Positions 28,662 to 39,512 of a DNA stretch of 64,000 bases are shown piece by piece. The translations under genes and the position numbers were made by a program. Under the pieces are notes generated by a model. The model saw only the letters and a program-made list of their open reading frames with translations. It was not told the DNA's origin and did no database searches. The first letter of the stretch is position 1. Each line of letters opens with the position of its first letter. The stretch lies in NCBI RefSeq assembly GCF_023336935.1, contig NZ_JAMBLR010000001.1, positions 186,001 to 250,000 of the forward strand. The letters run 5' to 3'. Source of the DNA: Phascolarctobacterium sp. ET69 (GTDB lineage: Bacteria > Bacillota > Negativicutes > Acidaminococcales > Acidaminococcaceae).

Positions 28662-30749
28662 ATGCATAGTTACAGCATTGAGCTTGGCGGCAGAACGCTG
28701 ACGATGGAAATCGGCAAAATTGCCAAGCAGGCCAACGGCGCAGTATTGGTGCGCTATGGCGACACTGCGGTAGTAGTTGCTGCTACCGGTACAAAAACAC
28801 CGCGTGAAGGTGTAGACTTTTTCCCTTTGACTGTTGATTTTGAAGAAAAAATGTACGCTGTGGGTAAAATCCCCGGCGGCTTTATTAAACGTGAAGGACG
28901 CCCGGCTGAAACCGCTATTTTAACCAGCCGCCTTATCGACCGCCCGATCCGCCCGATGTTCCCGGAAGGCTACCACAACGACGTGCAGATTGTTGCAACC
29001 GCCGTTTCCGTAGACCCGGACAACGCACCGGATATTCCGGCAATGATTGGCGCTTCCTGCGCACTTTCCATTTCCGATATTCCGTTTGAAGGCCCTATCG
29101 CCGGTGTGCGCGTAGGCATGATTGACGGCCAATACATTATTAACCCGACCATTGAACAGGCTAAAGTAAGCCGCCTGAACCTTGCTGTTGCAGGCACCAA
29201 AGACGCTATTTTGATGGTTGAAGCAGGTGCCAAGGAAATCAGCGAAGACGAAATGCTGGACGCTATCTGGTTTGGCCACGAAGAAATTAAAAAGCTGGTT
29301 GAATGGCAGGAAAAAATTATGGCAGAAGTTGGCAAACCCAAAATGGAAGTGCCTGTTTACGAACCTCCTGCCGAACTTGCCGCAGAAATTGAAGCTTACG
29401 GCGCTGAACAGCTGAAAGCAGCCCTGATGGACGCCAACAAGCTGGAACGCGAAGAAAACGTTGCCCGCATTAAAGCTGAAATCGCTGACGCATTTATGGA
29501 AAAATATCCTGACAATGCCAAAGACGTTGCTTATATTACCCAGAAACTCGTTAAAAAGATTGTACGCCGCACCATTTCCGTGGATAAAATCCGCCCGGAC
29601 GGACGTGCGCTTGACGAAGTACGCCCTGTAACCTGCGAAGTAGGCCTCTTAGCCCGCCCGCACGGCAGCGCACTGTTTACCCGCGGCCAGACTCAGATTT
29701 TAAACGTGCTGGCACTGGCTCCGCTCAGCGAAGCACAGACTTTGGACGGACTTGGCGTAGAACTTACCAAACGTTATATCCATCACTATAACTTCCCGCC
29801 GTACAGCGTTGGCGAAACCAAACCGCTGCGCAGCCCGGGCCGCCGCGAAATCGGCCATGGCGCGCTGGCAGAACGTGCACTTTTGCCGGTAATTCCTTCC
29901 GAAGAAGAATTCCCGTATGCAATCCGCCTGGTTTCCGAAACTCTGGAATCCAACGGTTCTTCCTCCATGGGCAGCGTTTGCGCAAGCACCCTTTCTCTTA
30001 TGGATGCAGGCGTGCCTATTAAAGCACCGGTTGCCGGCGTAGCAATGGGCCTTGTTAAAGACGGTGATTATTTCACCATCCTTACTGATATTCAGGGCCT
30101 TGAAGATGCTCTCGGCGATATGGACTTTAAAGTTGCCGGTACCAAAAACGGTATTACCGCCATCCAGATGGATATTAAGATTGACGGCATCAACAAGGAA
30201 ATTTTCAAACAGGCTCTGGCACAGGCTAAACGCGGCCGCGAACACATCATGGGCATTATGCTTGACTGCATTGCCGAACCGCGCAAAGAGCTGTCCAAAT
30301 ACGCTCCGAAGATTACCACCATCCATATTGACCCCGAAAAAATCAGCAAGGTTATCGGCCCCGGCGGCAAAACCATCAAAAAGATTGTTGACGAAACCGG
30401 CGCCAAAATTGATATTGAAGAAGACGGCCGCGTATATATTGCCGCAGTTAACAGCGAAGAAGCTGCAAAAGCAATTGATATGATTAACGGCATTACCGCC
30501 GAAGCGGAAGTTGGCAAAGTTTATACCGGCAAAGTTACCCGCCTGATGGCGTTTGGTGCTTTTGTTGAAATTCTGCCGGGCAAAGAAGGTTTGGTTCATA
30601 TTTCCCAGCTTTCTACCGAGCGCGTAAATAAAGTTGAAGACGTTGTTTCCGTAGGCGACGAAATCGTTGTAAAGGTTACGGAAATCGACCAGAAGGGCCG
30701 CATTAACCTGTCCCGCAAAGCAGTGCTGGCAGGCGGCTTAAGCAAATAA
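28662..30749 (+). CDS. pnp: Polyribonucleotide nucleotidyltransferase (PNPase)
   Basis: Phosphorolytic 3'-5' exoribonuclease of the RNA degradosome. The 695 residues contain two RNase PH domains (N-terminal ~10-140, and ~315-540 with [10 protein letters not shown] and [20 protein letters not shown]). A KH domain follows ([18 protein letters not shown] near 565), then a C-terminal S1 domain ([18 protein letters not shown] near 625). The length is standard. The ATG follows AGGAGG. It ends at a terminator 15 bases on. Confidence 0.98.
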   Translation: MHSYSIELGGRTLTMEIGKIAKQANGAVLVRYGDTAVVVAATGTKTPREGVDFFPLTVDFEEKMYAVGKIPGGFIKREGRPAETAILTSRLIDRPIRPMFPEGYHNDVQIVATAVSVDPDNAPDIPAMIGASCALSISDIPFEGPIAGVRVGMIDGQYIINPTIEQAKVSRLNLAVAGTKDAILMVEAGAKEISEDEMLDAIWFGHEEIKKLVEWQEKIMAEVGKPKMEVPVYEPPAELAAEIEAYGAEQLKAALMDANKLEREENVARIKAEIADAFMEKYPDNAKDVAYITQKLVKKIVRRTISVDKIRPDGRALDEVRPVTCEVGLLARPHGSALFTRGQTQILNVLALAPLSEAQTLDGLGVELTKRYIHHYNFPPYSVGETKPLRSPGRREIGHGALAERALLPVIPSEEEFPYAIRLVSETLESNGSSSMGSVCASTLSLMDAGVPIKAPVAGVAMGLVKDGDYFTILTDIQGLEDALGDMDFKVAGTKNGITAIQMDIKIDGINKEIFKQALAQAKRGREHIMGIMLDCIAEPRKELSKYAPKITTIHIDPEKISKVIGPGGKTIKKIVDETGAKIDIEEDGRVYIAAVNSEEAAKAIDMINGITAEAEVGKVYTGKVTRLMAFGAFVEILPGKEGLVHISQLSTERVNKVEDVVSVGDEIVVKVTEIDQKGRINLSRKAVLAGGLSK

Positions 30750-30763
30750 TTTAAGTAAAAACT

Positions 30764-30797
30764 AAATCCCGCTGAATTAGTTTCGGCGGGATTTTTT
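30764..30797 (+). terminator. Terminator of pnp
   Basis: AAATCCCGC (30764-30772) pairs with GCGGGATTT (30786-30794), followed by further T residues. Confidence 0.85.
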
Positions 30798-30812
30798 ATA
30801 GTGAGGTGTACT

Positions 30813-31262
30813 ATGAAATTACGTGGTTTTGAAAAAATTGCTTCTTTTAAAGAAGTTGAGTTCCCCATGCCGGAACGCAAAACAAAAATGGCGGCGGGGT
30901 ACGATATCTGCCTGCCGCAGGATGTTACAATTAAGGCGCATACGTTGCAAATGGTAGCGACCGGCGTGAAAGCCTACATGCAGGACGATGAGTTTTTGGG
31001 CGTGCATATACGCAGCAGTATGGCGGTAAAAAAAGGCCTGGCGCTGGTGAACAACGTTGGCATTATCGACGCCGATTATTACAATAACGAGGATAACGAA
31101 GGGCATATTATGCTGGGTTTGTATAACACAACGGACAGCGATGTTACCATGGCAAAGGGCGAGCGCGTAGCACAGGGCATTTTTTACAAATACCTTACGG
31201 CTGACGGCGACAGCGCCGACACAACCCGCAGCGGCGGCTTCGGCAGCACGGGCGATAAATAA
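30813..31262 (+). CDS. dut: dUTP diphosphatase family protein
   Basis: 149-residue trimeric dUTPase-fold protein that would hydrolyse dUTP to dUMP and pyrophosphate. Family motifs are AAGYDICLPQD (motif 1), HIRSSMAVKKGLAL (motif 2), NNVGIIDADYY (motif 3, uracil site), AKGERVAQGIFYKY (motif 4) and the C-terminal TRSGGFGSTG (motif 5, P-loop-like). I chose the ATG at 30813; a GTG at 30801 lies in the GTGAGGTG ribosome-binding site. It follows the pnp terminator closely and ends at another terminator. A dCTP deaminase is less likely given motif 3. Confidence 0.92.
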   Translation: MKLRGFEKIASFKEVEFPMPERKTKMAAGYDICLPQDVTIKAHTLQMVATGVKAYMQDDEFLGVHIRSSMAVKKGLALVNNVGIIDADYYNNEDNEGHIMLGLYNTTDSDVTMAKGERVAQGIFYKYLTADGDSADTTRSGGFGSTGDK

Positions 31263-31311
31263 ACTGTACCCTTAAAAATTAAATAATACTAAAATTTAAA
31301 TTACAGGTTTT

Positions 31312-31358
31312 AAAAGACTGCTTGTAAGTGCAAACGCGCTTGCAGACAGTCTTTTTTT
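31312..31358 (+). terminator. Strong terminator between dut and the polysaccharide cluster
   Basis: A long stem beginning AAAAGACTG (31312-31320) and ending CAGTCTTTT, with inner pairing CTTGTAAGTGC/GCGCTTGCAGA, followed by T7. Confidence 0.85.
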
Positions 31359-31410
31359 CGTAAAAACAGAGTTAAGTTAAAAGGCAAGAGTAGAGATTTT
31401 ATTTTAAAAG

Positions 31411-31419
31411 TGATATAAT
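31411..31419 (+). promoter_or_regulatory. Extended -10 promoter of the polysaccharide cluster
   Basis: TGATATAAT gives TGn plus a consensus -10 (31414-31419); no good -35 at the proper distance. It lies 72 bases before the first gene, leaving room for a short 5' leader, in which I see no clear regulatory fold. Confidence 0.5.
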
Positions 31420-31490
31420 ACATAATAATTGATTGCAAAATAAAGTTATAGATAAGTTTTAAATAAAAATTAAACTCAGGGTGAGAAAAC

Positions 31491-32921
31491 GTGGCAGAAA
31501 ATCTGCAAAAAATAAATAAGTATACCAATATTATTCTACCGTTTGTATTAATATGTGTTGATTACATTGCTATAGTATGTGCAGAAGAACTTGCCTTTAA
31601 CTTTCGTAACTTCTATACCGGTAATCACAGCCTGCATATCTCCTGGCTCAACTTTTGGGTAGTATTTCCGTTGCTTTATTTAATCTTCTTAAATATTGAA
31701 CAGCTCTATAACCGCCGAGCTCAGTTCTGGCAGATAATTCAAAAGCTCTTTATTACCAGCTGCTACGCTGTTACAAGCATTATCATATTACTCTATATAG
31801 CGCGTATTGCAGGTTCAACTTCAAGAATGTTTATTGCAGTTTTCTGGATATTGAGCTTTATACTGCTTGTAGTATTTCGTTATATCGTTAAAAAGATACT
31901 TGAAAAATATCAGCTATTACAAATACCTGTACTCATCATCGGCGCAGGCAAAACAGCAGAACTACTTGTACAAGGCATTAAAAACGATGCCGGTATGGGC
32001 TATAAAATAATCGGTTTACTTGAAGACGACAAAGTAGAAAAAGGAATATTAGAAAACTACCCTGTACTTGGTAAATTCAGTGATGCAGAACAAGTAATAA
32101 CAAAATACAATATTAACCATGTGTTTATAGCAGCACCGGGGTTAGAACAAGGTAAACTTACAAAGTTAATCTATAAAGTGCAGCCTTTAGTAAAAAGTAT
32201 GGGCGTAATACCAAACCTTGTAGGTGTACCAATGGGCGGCATAGAAGCAGAAAGCCTATTTAATGAAAAACTAATGCTTTTGCGCTTAAAAAATAATCTT
32301 GCACGCCCGGTTAATAGATGGATAAAAACAATCTTTGACTACGTGCTTACCATAACCGGCACAATCGTTATCAGTCCGATACTTATAGTAATAGCCTTAT
32401 GGATATATAAAGACTCACCTGGGCCGGTAATCTTCAAGCACAGGCGTATAGGCAAAAACGGCAAAGAATTTAACTGCTATAAATTCCGCAGCATGTGCGT
32501 AGACGCCAAAGAAAAGCTGGAGCAGCTTTTAAAAAATGACGCCGAAGCCAGAGCAGAATGGGAAAAAGACTTTAAGCTAAAAAACGACCCGCGCATAACA
32601 AAAAGCGGAGCGTTTTTACGTAAAACAAGCCTGGACGAACTGCCGCAGATATTCAACGTACTGAAAGGCGAAATGAGCCTTGTAGGTCCGCGCCCGATAA
32701 TAAGGGATGAAATGCAAAGGTACGGAGAATACATCGACGACTACCTGATGGTAAAACCAGGCATAACCGGCATGTGGCAGGTAAGCGGCAGGAGCGATAT
32801 CGATTACGCAGAGCGTGTACTTTTAGACAGTTGGTACACAAGAAACTGGAGTGTGTGGCTAGATTTAATGCTACTGTTTAAAACATTTAAAGTAGTATTA
32901 CTAAGAAAAGGTGCGTATTGA
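31491..32921 (+). CDS. WbaP-like undecaprenyl-phosphate sugar phosphotransferase
   Basis: Initiating phosphoglycosyltransferase: moves a hexose-1-phosphate (galactose or glucose in known members) onto undecaprenyl phosphate at the inner membrane. The 476 residues have four or five N-terminal membrane helices (~15-135), a CoA-binding-like Rossmann domain ([18 protein letters not shown] near 145), a re-entrant helix near 290 and the catalytic domain [40 protein letters not shown] and [16 protein letters not shown]. The start is GTG after AGGGTGAG. It opens the surface-polysaccharide cluster. Which sugar it uses cannot be read from the sequence. Confidence 0.92.
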   Translation: MAENLQKINKYTNIILPFVLICVDYIAIVCAEELAFNFRNFYTGNHSLHISWLNFWVVFPLLYLIFLNIEQLYNRRAQFWQIIQKLFITSCYAVTSIIILLYIARIAGSTSRMFIAVFWILSFILLVVFRYIVKKILEKYQLLQIPVLIIGAGKTAELLVQGIKNDAGMGYKIIGLLEDDKVEKGILENYPVLGKFSDAEQVITKYNINHVFIAAPGLEQGKLTKLIYKVQPLVKSMGVIPNLVGVPMGGIEAESLFNEKLMLLRLKNNLARPVNRWIKTIFDYVLTITGTIVISPILIVIALWIYKDSPGPVIFKHRRIGKNGKEFNCYKFRSMCVDAKEKLEQLLKNDAEARAEWEKDFKLKNDPRITKSGAFLRKTSLDELPQIFNVLKGEMSLVGPRPIIRDEMQRYGEYIDDYLMVKPGITGMWQVSGRSDIDYAERVLLDSWYTRNWSVWLDLMLLFKTFKVVLLRKGAY

Positions 32922-33766
32922 TGAATATACCTATAAGTATAATAATACCTACTTATAATGCTGGAAAAGAATTTGAAAAACTTGCTTTAATGATAAAAAA
33001 GCAAACAGCAAATATTAGGCAGGTATTAGTAATTGACAGCAGTTCAATGGATGAAACCGTAAGTATAGCTGATAAATATAATTTTACAGTAGAAATTATA
33101 CCAAAATCAGAATTCGGGCACGGTAAAACACGTCAATATGCATTAGAGAAAATCAATACTGAAATAGCAGTATTTTTAACGCAAGATGCTTTATTGTATG
33201 ATGAATTTTCCGTTGAAAAATTAGTTCAGTGTTTAATAAGTGATGAAAAAATTGCCGCAGTTTATGGCAGACAAATGCCTTATGAAAATACCGGTATTTT
33301 AGGTAGATTTGCACGTTTATATAATTATCCGCCAATATCTAAAATCAATAATTTTTATGATAAAAAAGAGAAAGGAATAAAAACAGCTTTTTTATCAGAT
33401 TCTTTTAGCGCTTATAAAAAAACGCTATTAAATAAAATAGGTGGCTTTCCTGATGTAAATTTTGGCGAAGATACTTATGTTGCTGCTAAATTATTGATGA
33501 ATGGTTATAAAACAGCTTACTGTGCTGATGCTAAAGTATATCATTCACATGATTATAGTTTATATCAGGAATATGTTCGTAATAGAGAAATTGGCAAATT
33601 TCACAGGCAAGAAAAATGGCTTTTAGAAACTTTTGGTAAAGCAGAAAGTGAAGGATTCAAATTTGTAGTTAATGAAGCCAAATATCTTGTTAAAAATGGT
33701 AAGTTTTATTATTTGCCAATAGCATTTTTGCATAATGCAGTTAAATATTTGGGATATAGATTTTAA
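32921..33766 (+). CDS. GT2 glycosyltransferase, rhamnosyltransferase-like
   Basis: 281-residue GT-A family 2 enzyme beginning ISIIIPTYNAGKEFEKL with VLVIDSSSMDETVSIA for nucleotide binding. The AVFLTQDALLYDE segment in place of the plain DxD motif is the form seen in O-antigen rhamnosyltransferases such as RfbN, and GGFPDVNFGEDTYVAAKLL follows. dTDP-rhamnose donor genes lie in the same cluster, so rhamnose transfer is a fair inference. The ATG at 32921 shares one base with the wbaP-like stop; an in-frame TTG precedes it. Clearly more AT-rich than the housekeeping genes. Confidence 0.82.
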   Translation: MNIPISIIIPTYNAGKEFEKLALMIKKQTANIRQVLVIDSSSMDETVSIADKYNFTVEIIPKSEFGHGKTRQYALEKINTEIAVFLTQDALLYDEFSVEKLVQCLISDEKIAAVYGRQMPYENTGILGRFARLYNYPPISKINNFYDKKEKGIKTAFLSDSFSAYKKTLLNKIGGFPDVNFGEDTYVAAKLLMNGYKTAYCADAKVYHSHDYSLYQEYVRNREIGKFHRQEKWLLETFGKAESEGFKFVVNEAKYLVKNGKFYYLPIAFLHNAVKYLGYRF

Positions 33767-33782
33767 AAGAAATGAGATTTTT

Positions 33783-34874
33783 ATGAAAAAAACACTTGTT
33801 TTGTCAGGAATAAATTTAGTTGATGGAGGTACCCTATCTGTATATCAAGATTGTATTAAGTCATTGATAGAGTACGGATATACAGATAAATACAACATAA
33901 TTGCTTTAGTTGGTAAGAAAAAGTTGTTTGATAATTATGAAAGTTATTTAAAAATTATTGAATTTCCAGATTCTAAAAAAAGTTGGTTTAAAAGATTATA
34001 TTATGAATATTTTTATTTCAAAAAATTATCTTATAAATTAAATCCTGAAATATGGATTTCAATGCATGATATGACACCTAACATAAAACCATGTAAACAA
34101 TATGTTTATTGTCATAATTCTAGTCAGTTTAGTGATATGAAATTTACTGAAATAAAATATGGCTATAAATATTATTTGTTTTCCAAATTTTATAAATATT
34201 TATATGCAATAAATATAAAACGTAATACAGCTGTAATTGTCCAGCAAGAATGGATTCGTAAAGCTTTTAAAAGTACATATAAAATAGAAAATATTATTGT
34301 GGCGAGACCATCAATACCTAATATTGATAAAATAACTAATAAAAAGACGAATGAAAATATATTTATATATCCATCTTATCCAAGGTATTTTAAAAATTTT
34401 CAAGTTGTTTGTAAAGCTGCTGAATTACTTTCAAAAACAAGTAATGAAAAATTTAAAGTATATATAACTATTGATGGAAGTGAAAATATATATGCAAAAG
34501 AATTAGTAGAAAAATATGGAAATTGTGAAAATATAGTTTTTTGTGGTTTATTAACACGAGAAAATCTATATGAAATATATGCGAAAGCAAAATGTCTAAT
34601 ATTTATGTCAAAATTAGAAACATTTGGTATGCCAATTCTAGAATTTAAGCAAACTAATAAACCTATAATTTTAGCAGATTTAGCTTATGCACATGAAACA
34701 ATAGGAAATTATGATAAAGTTTGTTTTGTAGAACAAGATGATTTTGAAGAACTAAGTAAGAAAATGTTTGAGGTTATTAATACAAATACAGTAAAAGGGT
34801 ATTCTAAAAGTATTAATTATGAAATACCTTTTGCAAATAATTGGAAAGAATTGTTTGAATTGATTTTACAGTAA
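33783..34874 (+). CDS. GT4-family (GT-B fold) glycosyltransferase
   Basis: 363-residue cytoplasmic glycosyltransferase. The C-terminal donor domain has VFCGLLTRENLYEIYAKAKC and the E-x7-E type motif LETFGMPILEFKQTN near residue 285, typical of GT4; the N-terminus is lysine- and tyrosine-rich. I chose the ATG at 33783; an upstream frame from 33735 overlaps the previous gene and lacks homology. Donor and linkage are unknown. Very AT-rich, with AT-ending codons throughout. Confidence 0.82.
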   Translation: MKKTLVLSGINLVDGGTLSVYQDCIKSLIEYGYTDKYNIIALVGKKKLFDNYESYLKIIEFPDSKKSWFKRLYYEYFYFKKLSYKLNPEIWISMHDMTPNIKPCKQYVYCHNSSQFSDMKFTEIKYGYKYYLFSKFYKYLYAINIKRNTAVIVQQEWIRKAFKSTYKIENIIVARPSIPNIDKITNKKTNENIFIYPSYPRYFKNFQVVCKAAELLSKTSNEKFKVYITIDGSENIYAKELVEKYGNCENIVFCGLLTRENLYEIYAKAKCLIFMSKLETFGMPILEFKQTNKPIILADLAYAHETIGNYDKVCFVEQDDFEELSKKMFEVINTNTVKGYSKSINYEIPFANNWKELFELILQ

Positions 34875-34902
34875 AAATTATAAAAAGAAAGAGTAATATT
34901 CA

Positions 34903-35766
34903 ATGTATAAGAATAAATTAATTGGCGTTGTAATTTTAAATTATAAAGATGCAAATACAACAATAAAATTGTCTAATATAATAAAAAATTACAATGTTAT
35001 AGATAAAATTGTCATTGTTGATAATTTATCGCCAGACGATTCATATTATAAATTATCTAAAAATAAAACTGATAAAATTGATGTCATTCAGACTGATAAA
35101 AATGGTGGTTATTCTTATGGTAATAATTTTGGAGCGTTTTATCTAGTAAATAAATATAATATTGATATTTTGTTTATAGCTAATCCTGATGTTGAATTTA
35201 GTGAACAATTTATTATAAAATGTTCAGATTATATTGATAAGAAAATACTGCAAGCTATTAGTGGAATCATGTTATTGCCAAACGGTCATAAAAGTATTTG
35301 GAATGGAAAAATTAATAACTTTTATGAAGATGTAATGGATTGCACAATTTTTTTAAAACACTTTTTTAAAAATTATACGTTTGACTATACTTCTGTAAAA
35401 AACGAATTAATTTATGTTGATTTTTTACCTGGTTCTTTATTTGCTATTGATAGCAGTGCTTTTATTAAGATTAAAGGATTTGATGATAAAGTATTTTTAT
35501 ATTGTGAAGAAAGTATTATTAGTATGAAGCTTAAGGAATTTGGTTATAGGCTTGCTATATGCAAAAATATTAGTTTTAAACATATGCATTCTGAATCAAT
35601 TAATAAATCTATAACTAAAATAAATCAATTGAAATTATTATATAAATCAAAATTATATTTTCACAAAAATTATTTAAGTTCAACAAAATTACAAATCTTT
35701 ATTCTTAAGATTTTTATGTATTATGGTATTTTTGCGAGAAAAATACTTTATAAATTTTTTTATTAG
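34903..35766 (+). CDS. GT2 glycosyltransferase
   Basis: 287-residue GT-A family 2 enzyme. Signs are [17 protein letters not shown] at the start, [13 protein letters not shown] near residue 40, [14 protein letters not shown] near 65, [11 protein letters not shown] near 95 (metal-binding region) and [12 protein letters not shown] near 200. This form resembles WbbL-like rhamnosyltransferases. It is followed after 13 bases by rmlA. Very AT-rich. Confidence 0.82.
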   Translation: MYKNKLIGVVILNYKDANTTIKLSNIIKNYNVIDKIVIVDNLSPDDSYYKLSKNKTDKIDVIQTDKNGGYSYGNNFGAFYLVNKYNIDILFIANPDVEFSEQFIIKCSDYIDKKILQAISGIMLLPNGHKSIWNGKINNFYEDVMDCTIFLKHFFKNYTFDYTSVKNELIYVDFLPGSLFAIDSSAFIKIKGFDDKVFLYCEESIISMKLKEFGYRLAICKNISFKHMHSESINKSITKINQLKLLYKSKLYFHKNYLSSTKLQIFILKIFMYYGIFARKILYKFFY

Positions 35767-35779
35767 TGGGAGGATTGAA

Positions 35780-36658
35780 ATGAAAGGTATAATTTTAGCA
35801 GGTGGCAGCGGCACACGTCTTTATCCGCTTACTATGGTTACAAGTAAACAATTATTACCAATATATAACAAACCGATGATTTACTATCCGTTATCTACGC
35901 TTATGCTTGCAGGTATTAGGGAGATTTTAATAATTTCTACGCCGCATGATTTACCAAATTTTGAAAAATTGTTAGGTACAGGCGAGAGATACGGGCTTAA
36001 ATTAAGTTATAAAGTACAGCCTTCACCAGATGGTTTGGCACAAGCCTTTATTTTGGGCGAAGAATTTGTAGGCAATGATAGCTGTGCTTTAATTTTAGGT
36101 GATAATATTTTTTACGGTGCAGGTTTAAGCAAACATTTAAAACAAGCAGCTGCTAATAAAACCGGTGCAACGGTATTTGGTTATTATGTAGATGACCCGG
36201 AGCGATTTGGCGTTGTTGAATTTGATGCTGACGGTAAAGCAGTATCTATCGAAGAAAAACCTGCGCAGCCTAAAAGTAACTATGCAGTAACCGGCTTGTA
36301 TTTTTACGATAACAATGTTTGCAAATATGCCAAAACACTTAAGCCATCCGCCCGCGGCGAATTGGAAATTACTGATTTAAACAAAATTTATCTGCAAAAC
36401 GACAAGTTAAACGTAATTACCTTGGGTCGCGGTTATGCCTGGCTTGATACTGGCACGGTTGATAGCTTAAATGAAGCGGCAGAATTTGTAAAAGCTGTTG
36501 AAACAAGAACCGGTATACCCATTGCTGTGCTTGAAGAAATTGCCTACAACAACGGCTGGATAACAAAAGAGCAGCTTTTAGAAAGCGCTGAAAAATATGG
36601 AAAAGCTCCTTATGGACAATACTTAAAAAAGGTAGCAGAAGGCAAAATAAAATATTAA
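35780..36658 (+). CDS. rmlA: Glucose-1-phosphate thymidylyltransferase
   Basis: First step of dTDP-sugar synthesis: glucose-1-phosphate plus dTTP gives dTDP-glucose. The 292 residues begin [18 protein letters not shown], with [20 protein letters not shown] near 25, [12 protein letters not shown] near 107 and [15 protein letters not shown] near 215. I chose the ATG at 35780 after GGGAGG; the longer frame from 35723 runs into the preceding gene. Base composition is closer to the housekeeping genes than to its AT-rich upstream neighbours. Confidence 0.97.
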   Translation: MKGIILAGGSGTRLYPLTMVTSKQLLPIYNKPMIYYPLSTLMLAGIREILIISTPHDLPNFEKLLGTGERYGLKLSYKVQPSPDGLAQAFILGEEFVGNDSCALILGDNIFYGAGLSKHLKQAAANKTGATVFGYYVDDPERFGVVEFDADGKAVSIEEKPAQPKSNYAVTGLYFYDNNVCKYAKTLKPSARGELEITDLNKIYLQNDKLNVITLGRGYAWLDTGTVDSLNEAAEFVKAVETRTGIPIAVLEEIAYNNGWITKEQLLESAEKYGKAPYGQYLKKVAEGKIKY

Positions 36659-36672
36659 GAAGGTAACATAAA

Positions 36673-37218
36673 ATGAAAATAGCTAAAACAAAACTTGAAG
36701 GTGTGGTAATAATAGAACCTGAAGTATTTGGCGACAACCGCGGCTTTTTTATGGAAAGCTGGAACAAAAAGAAAATGGCTGAAGCAGGTTTAGATTATGA
36801 TTTTGTGCAGGATAATCATTCTAAAAGCACGGTAAAAGGTACGTTGCGTGGTATTCACTTTCAAAAAGGCGATAAAGCACAGGCAAAACTGGTACGCTGC
36901 GTAAAAGGAGCTGTGCTTGATGTTGCGGTAGATTTGCGTAAAAACAGCCCAACATTTAAACAATGGGTTGGTGTAGAACTTAGTGAAGAAAATAAAAAGC
37001 AACTTTTGATTCCGCGTGGTTTTGGGCATGGATTTGTAACATTAACTGACGATGTAGAATTTTTGTACAAAGCGGATAACTATTATGCACCGGAAGCTGA
37101 TGCCGGAATACGCTGGAACGACCCGGACATAGGTGTAGAGTGGGGTATAGAAAATCCGATTTTATCTGAAAAAGATAAAAAGAATCCATTTTTGAAAGAT
37201 TGTAGAGAATTGTTTTAG
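36673..37218 (+). CDS. rmlC: dTDP-4-dehydrorhamnose 3,5-epimerase
   Basis: Cupin enzyme of the dTDP-L-rhamnose pathway. The 181 residues include GDNRGFFMESWN near 18, the catalytic region DNHSKSTVKGTLRGIHFQ near 45 (His in RGIHF), VLDVAVDLRKNSP near 80 and PRGFGHGFVTLTDDVEFLYK near 115. It follows rmlA by 14 bases with GAAGG as ribosome-binding site. A 68-base gap without obvious content separates it from rmlD. Confidence 0.97.
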   Translation: MKIAKTKLEGVVIIEPEVFGDNRGFFMESWNKKKMAEAGLDYDFVQDNHSKSTVKGTLRGIHFQKGDKAQAKLVRCVKGAVLDVAVDLRKNSPTFKQWVGVELSEENKKQLLIPRGFGHGFVTLTDDVEFLYKADNYYAPEADAGIRWNDPDIGVEWGIENPILSEKDKKNPFLKDCRELF

Positions 37219-37286
37219 CAGTAAATAGACCCACGGTTTAGAAGGCCGTTGCTCTAGCTCAAGTTTATTATATAGGTGATTTGATA

Positions 37287-38123
37287 GTGAAAGTTTTAGT
37301 AACTGGTGCTAATGGTCAGCTTGGCTACGATGTTGTAAAAGAATTGCAAAAACAAAATATAGAATGTTACGGTGCAGTGCGTAAAGATTTTGATATTGTT
37401 GATTTTGAAGCTACGGAAAAATTTATTACAAATTATAAGCCGGACGTTGTGATTCATTGTGCAGCATATACCTCTGTTGATAAAGCAGAAGACGAACAAG
37501 GATTATGCTATTTAGTTAATGCTTCTGCAACAGAAAATATTGCTGGAATTTGCAAAAAAATAAATGCCAAAATGCTTTATATCAGTACGGACTATGTTTT
37601 TGACGGAACAAAAAACGGTTTTTATGAAGTCGATGATAAACCGAACCCGATAAATGTTTACGGTAAAACAAAACTGCTTGGAGAGCAGGCAGTACAAAAA
37701 ATATTAGATAAATATTTTATTGTGCGTATATCCTGGGTATTTGGTGAGCATGGCAATAATTTTGTAAAAACAATGCTGCGTTTAGGCAAAGAACGTAAAG
37801 AAATAAATGTAGTTGCCGACCAATATGGCAGCCCAACATATACAGCAGATTTAGCGCCGTTATTGGTGGAGATGATACAAACAGATAAATACGGCATTTA
37901 TTATGCAACAAACAAAGGTGTATGTACATGGGCAGAATTTGCCGAAGAAATTTTTAAAATTGTTGGTATGGATGTTAAAGTGAACCATATAACGACTGCT
38001 GAATATCCAACAAGAGCCCAAAGACCGATGAATAGTAGGTTGAGTAAGAAAAGTTTGCAAATAAATAATTTTAAATATTTAAAATTATGGAATGACGCAT
38101 TGAGACAATTTTTAAATAGGTAA
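37287..38123 (+). CDS. rmlD: dTDP-4-dehydrorhamnose reductase
   Basis: NAD(P)H-dependent last step to dTDP-L-rhamnose. The 278-residue extended SDR protein has the cofactor motif VTGANGQLGYDVV near residue 5, HCAAYTSVDKAE near 60, YISTDYVFDG near 98 and the catalytic YGKTKLLGE near 125 (Tyr-x3-Lys). I prefer the GTG at 37287, six bases after AGGTGAT, over an in-frame TTG at 37281. The gene is moderately AT-rich. Confidence 0.95.
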   Translation: MKVLVTGANGQLGYDVVKELQKQNIECYGAVRKDFDIVDFEATEKFITNYKPDVVIHCAAYTSVDKAEDEQGLCYLVNASATENIAGICKKINAKMLYISTDYVFDGTKNGFYEVDDKPNPINVYGKTKLLGEQAVQKILDKYFIVRISWVFGEHGNNFVKTMLRLGKERKEINVVADQYGSPTYTADLAPLLVEMIQTDKYGIYYATNKGVCTWAEFAEEIFKIVGMDVKVNHITTAEYPTRAQRPMNSRLSKKSLQINNFKYLKLWNDALRQFLNR

Positions 38124-38128
38124 TTTAC

Positions 38129-39100
38129 ATGAAAAATAAATATGATGTATCAATTATTGTCGCGACATATAATCCGGATTTAAATAAGTTAATGAGTACA
38201 TTGTTATCAATAATAATACAAAAAGGTATTAAGTTTGAAATAATAGTTACCGACGATGGATCTCAAAAGGATTATTTTAAAGAAGTTATAGTATTTTTTG
38301 AAAGAAATAATTTTAAAAATTATAAACTTATAAAAAATGAGATTAATATTGGTACAGTTAATAATTTTTATAATGCTTTAATTATAAGCAAAGGAAAATA
38401 TGTATTTGGTATTTCACCAGGCGACATGATATATGATGAAAATAGTTTATTTTCTATATTTGATTTTGCGGAGAAAAATAAAGTCAAAGTTTGTTTTGGA
38501 GATGCTGTATATTATTCTAATTTTAATAATCATTTAAAAATATATGAAGAAGTTAATAATGCGCCTTTAAAAAGTGCAATTTATGATGATGATATTCCAT
38601 TTAATACGCAAAAAATAGGATTTTTATGGGGAAATTATATTTTGGGTGTTTCTTTTTTTAGAAATAGAGAACTTGCTATTAAATATATTGGCAAAATAAA
38701 AGATTATTGTAGGTATGTTGAAGATAACACTTCAACTGCGTTTATTTTGGCGGATAATATAAGAATTCATCATTTAAAAAAACATATAGTTTGGTATGAA
38801 TATGGAACCGGTGTATCTACGAGCAAAAGTGAAAAATGGAGTAAGTTATTAGAACAAGATTTTAATAATTGTTATGAGAAATTGTATAATTCATACATTA
38901 AAGATAATATTATTAGCGCTTTTTATCATACGAGTAAAATGAATAAAAAGTTGTCAAAAACTATATGTATGGTGTTAAATCATCCAATGATTTTATTTAC
39001 AATTTTAAAGATAAGGCTAATGCCAAAATCCATAGGTTTGCAACATCCAATTAATAAAAAAATTTTAGAAAATTACTTAAAAATGGGAAGTGAGTATTAA
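38129..39100 (+). CDS. GT2 glycosyltransferase
   Basis: 323-residue GT-A family 2 enzyme: VSIIVATYNPDLNKLMSTL at the start, IIVTDDGSQKDYF near 38, SKGKYVFGISPGDMIYDE near 88 as the metal-binding region. The C-terminal third (after residue ~240) is lysine-rich and not recognisable. It begins five bases after rmlD, and its stop shares a base with the start of the fdtA-like gene. Very AT-rich; donor and acceptor unknown. Confidence 0.82.
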   Translation: MKNKYDVSIIVATYNPDLNKLMSTLLSIIIQKGIKFEIIVTDDGSQKDYFKEVIVFFERNNFKNYKLIKNEINIGTVNNFYNALIISKGKYVFGISPGDMIYDENSLFSIFDFAEKNKVKVCFGDAVYYSNFNNHLKIYEEVNNAPLKSAIYDDDIPFNTQKIGFLWGNYILGVSFFRNRELAIKYIGKIKDYCRYVEDNTSTAFILADNIRIHHLKKHIVWYEYGTGVSTSKSEKWSKLLEQDFNNCYEKLYNSYIKDNIISAFYHTSKMNKKLSKTICMVLNHPMILFTILKIRLMPKSIGLQHPINKKILENYLKMGSEY

Positions 39101-39510
39101 TGCAGGTAATTAAATATGTTTTTCAGCCACATGGTGATGAACGAGGGCAACTTGTGGCATTAGAGGAGTTTAAAGATATACCTTTTAAAATTAAGCGTGT
39201 TTATTATATGTATGATACCGCTAAAGGCGTAGTGCGTGGTCATCATGCACATAAATCTTTAGAACAAATTTTAGTTTGCATACATGGAAGCTGCAAAATA
39301 CTTTTAGATAATGGACAAGAAAAGAAAATTATACCTTTAGAAAAGCCTTATGAAGGACTGTATGTAGCTAATAATATGTGGCGTGAAATGTATGATTTTT
39401 CTACTGATGCTGTTTTAATGGTTTTGGCGTCCGAGTTATATGACGAAAATGATTATATAAGAAACTATGATGACTTTTTAAATTTTCTTAAGGTAAATAA
39501 AGGAGAATAA
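39100..39510 (+). CDS. fdtA: FdtA/QdtA-like dTDP-4-oxo-6-deoxyglucose 3,4-ketoisomerase
   Basis: 136-residue cupin of the WxcM/FdtA family, which moves the keto group of dTDP-4-oxo-6-deoxyglucose from C4 to C3. Seen: [16 protein letters not shown] near residue 8, [16 protein letters not shown] near 45 (the active-site histidines) and [19 protein letters not shown] near 85. The product is dTDP-3-oxo-6-deoxygalactose (FdtA) or -glucose (QdtA); the sequence alone does not decide. It overlaps the preceding gene by one base, and the matching aminotransferase starts three bases later. Confidence 0.88.
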   Translation: MQVIKYVFQPHGDERGQLVALEEFKDIPFKIKRVYYMYDTAKGVVRGHHAHKSLEQILVCIHGSCKILLDNGQEKKIIPLEKPYEGLYVANNMWREMYDFSTDAVLMVLASELYDENDYIRNYDDFLNFLKVNKGE

Positions 39511-39512
39511 CA

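Noticed and set aside
29700-30599. A 299-codon minus-strand frame inside pnp
   Set aside because: Same Phe/Asn-rich antisense pattern, no start signals, and complete overlap with conserved PNPase domains.
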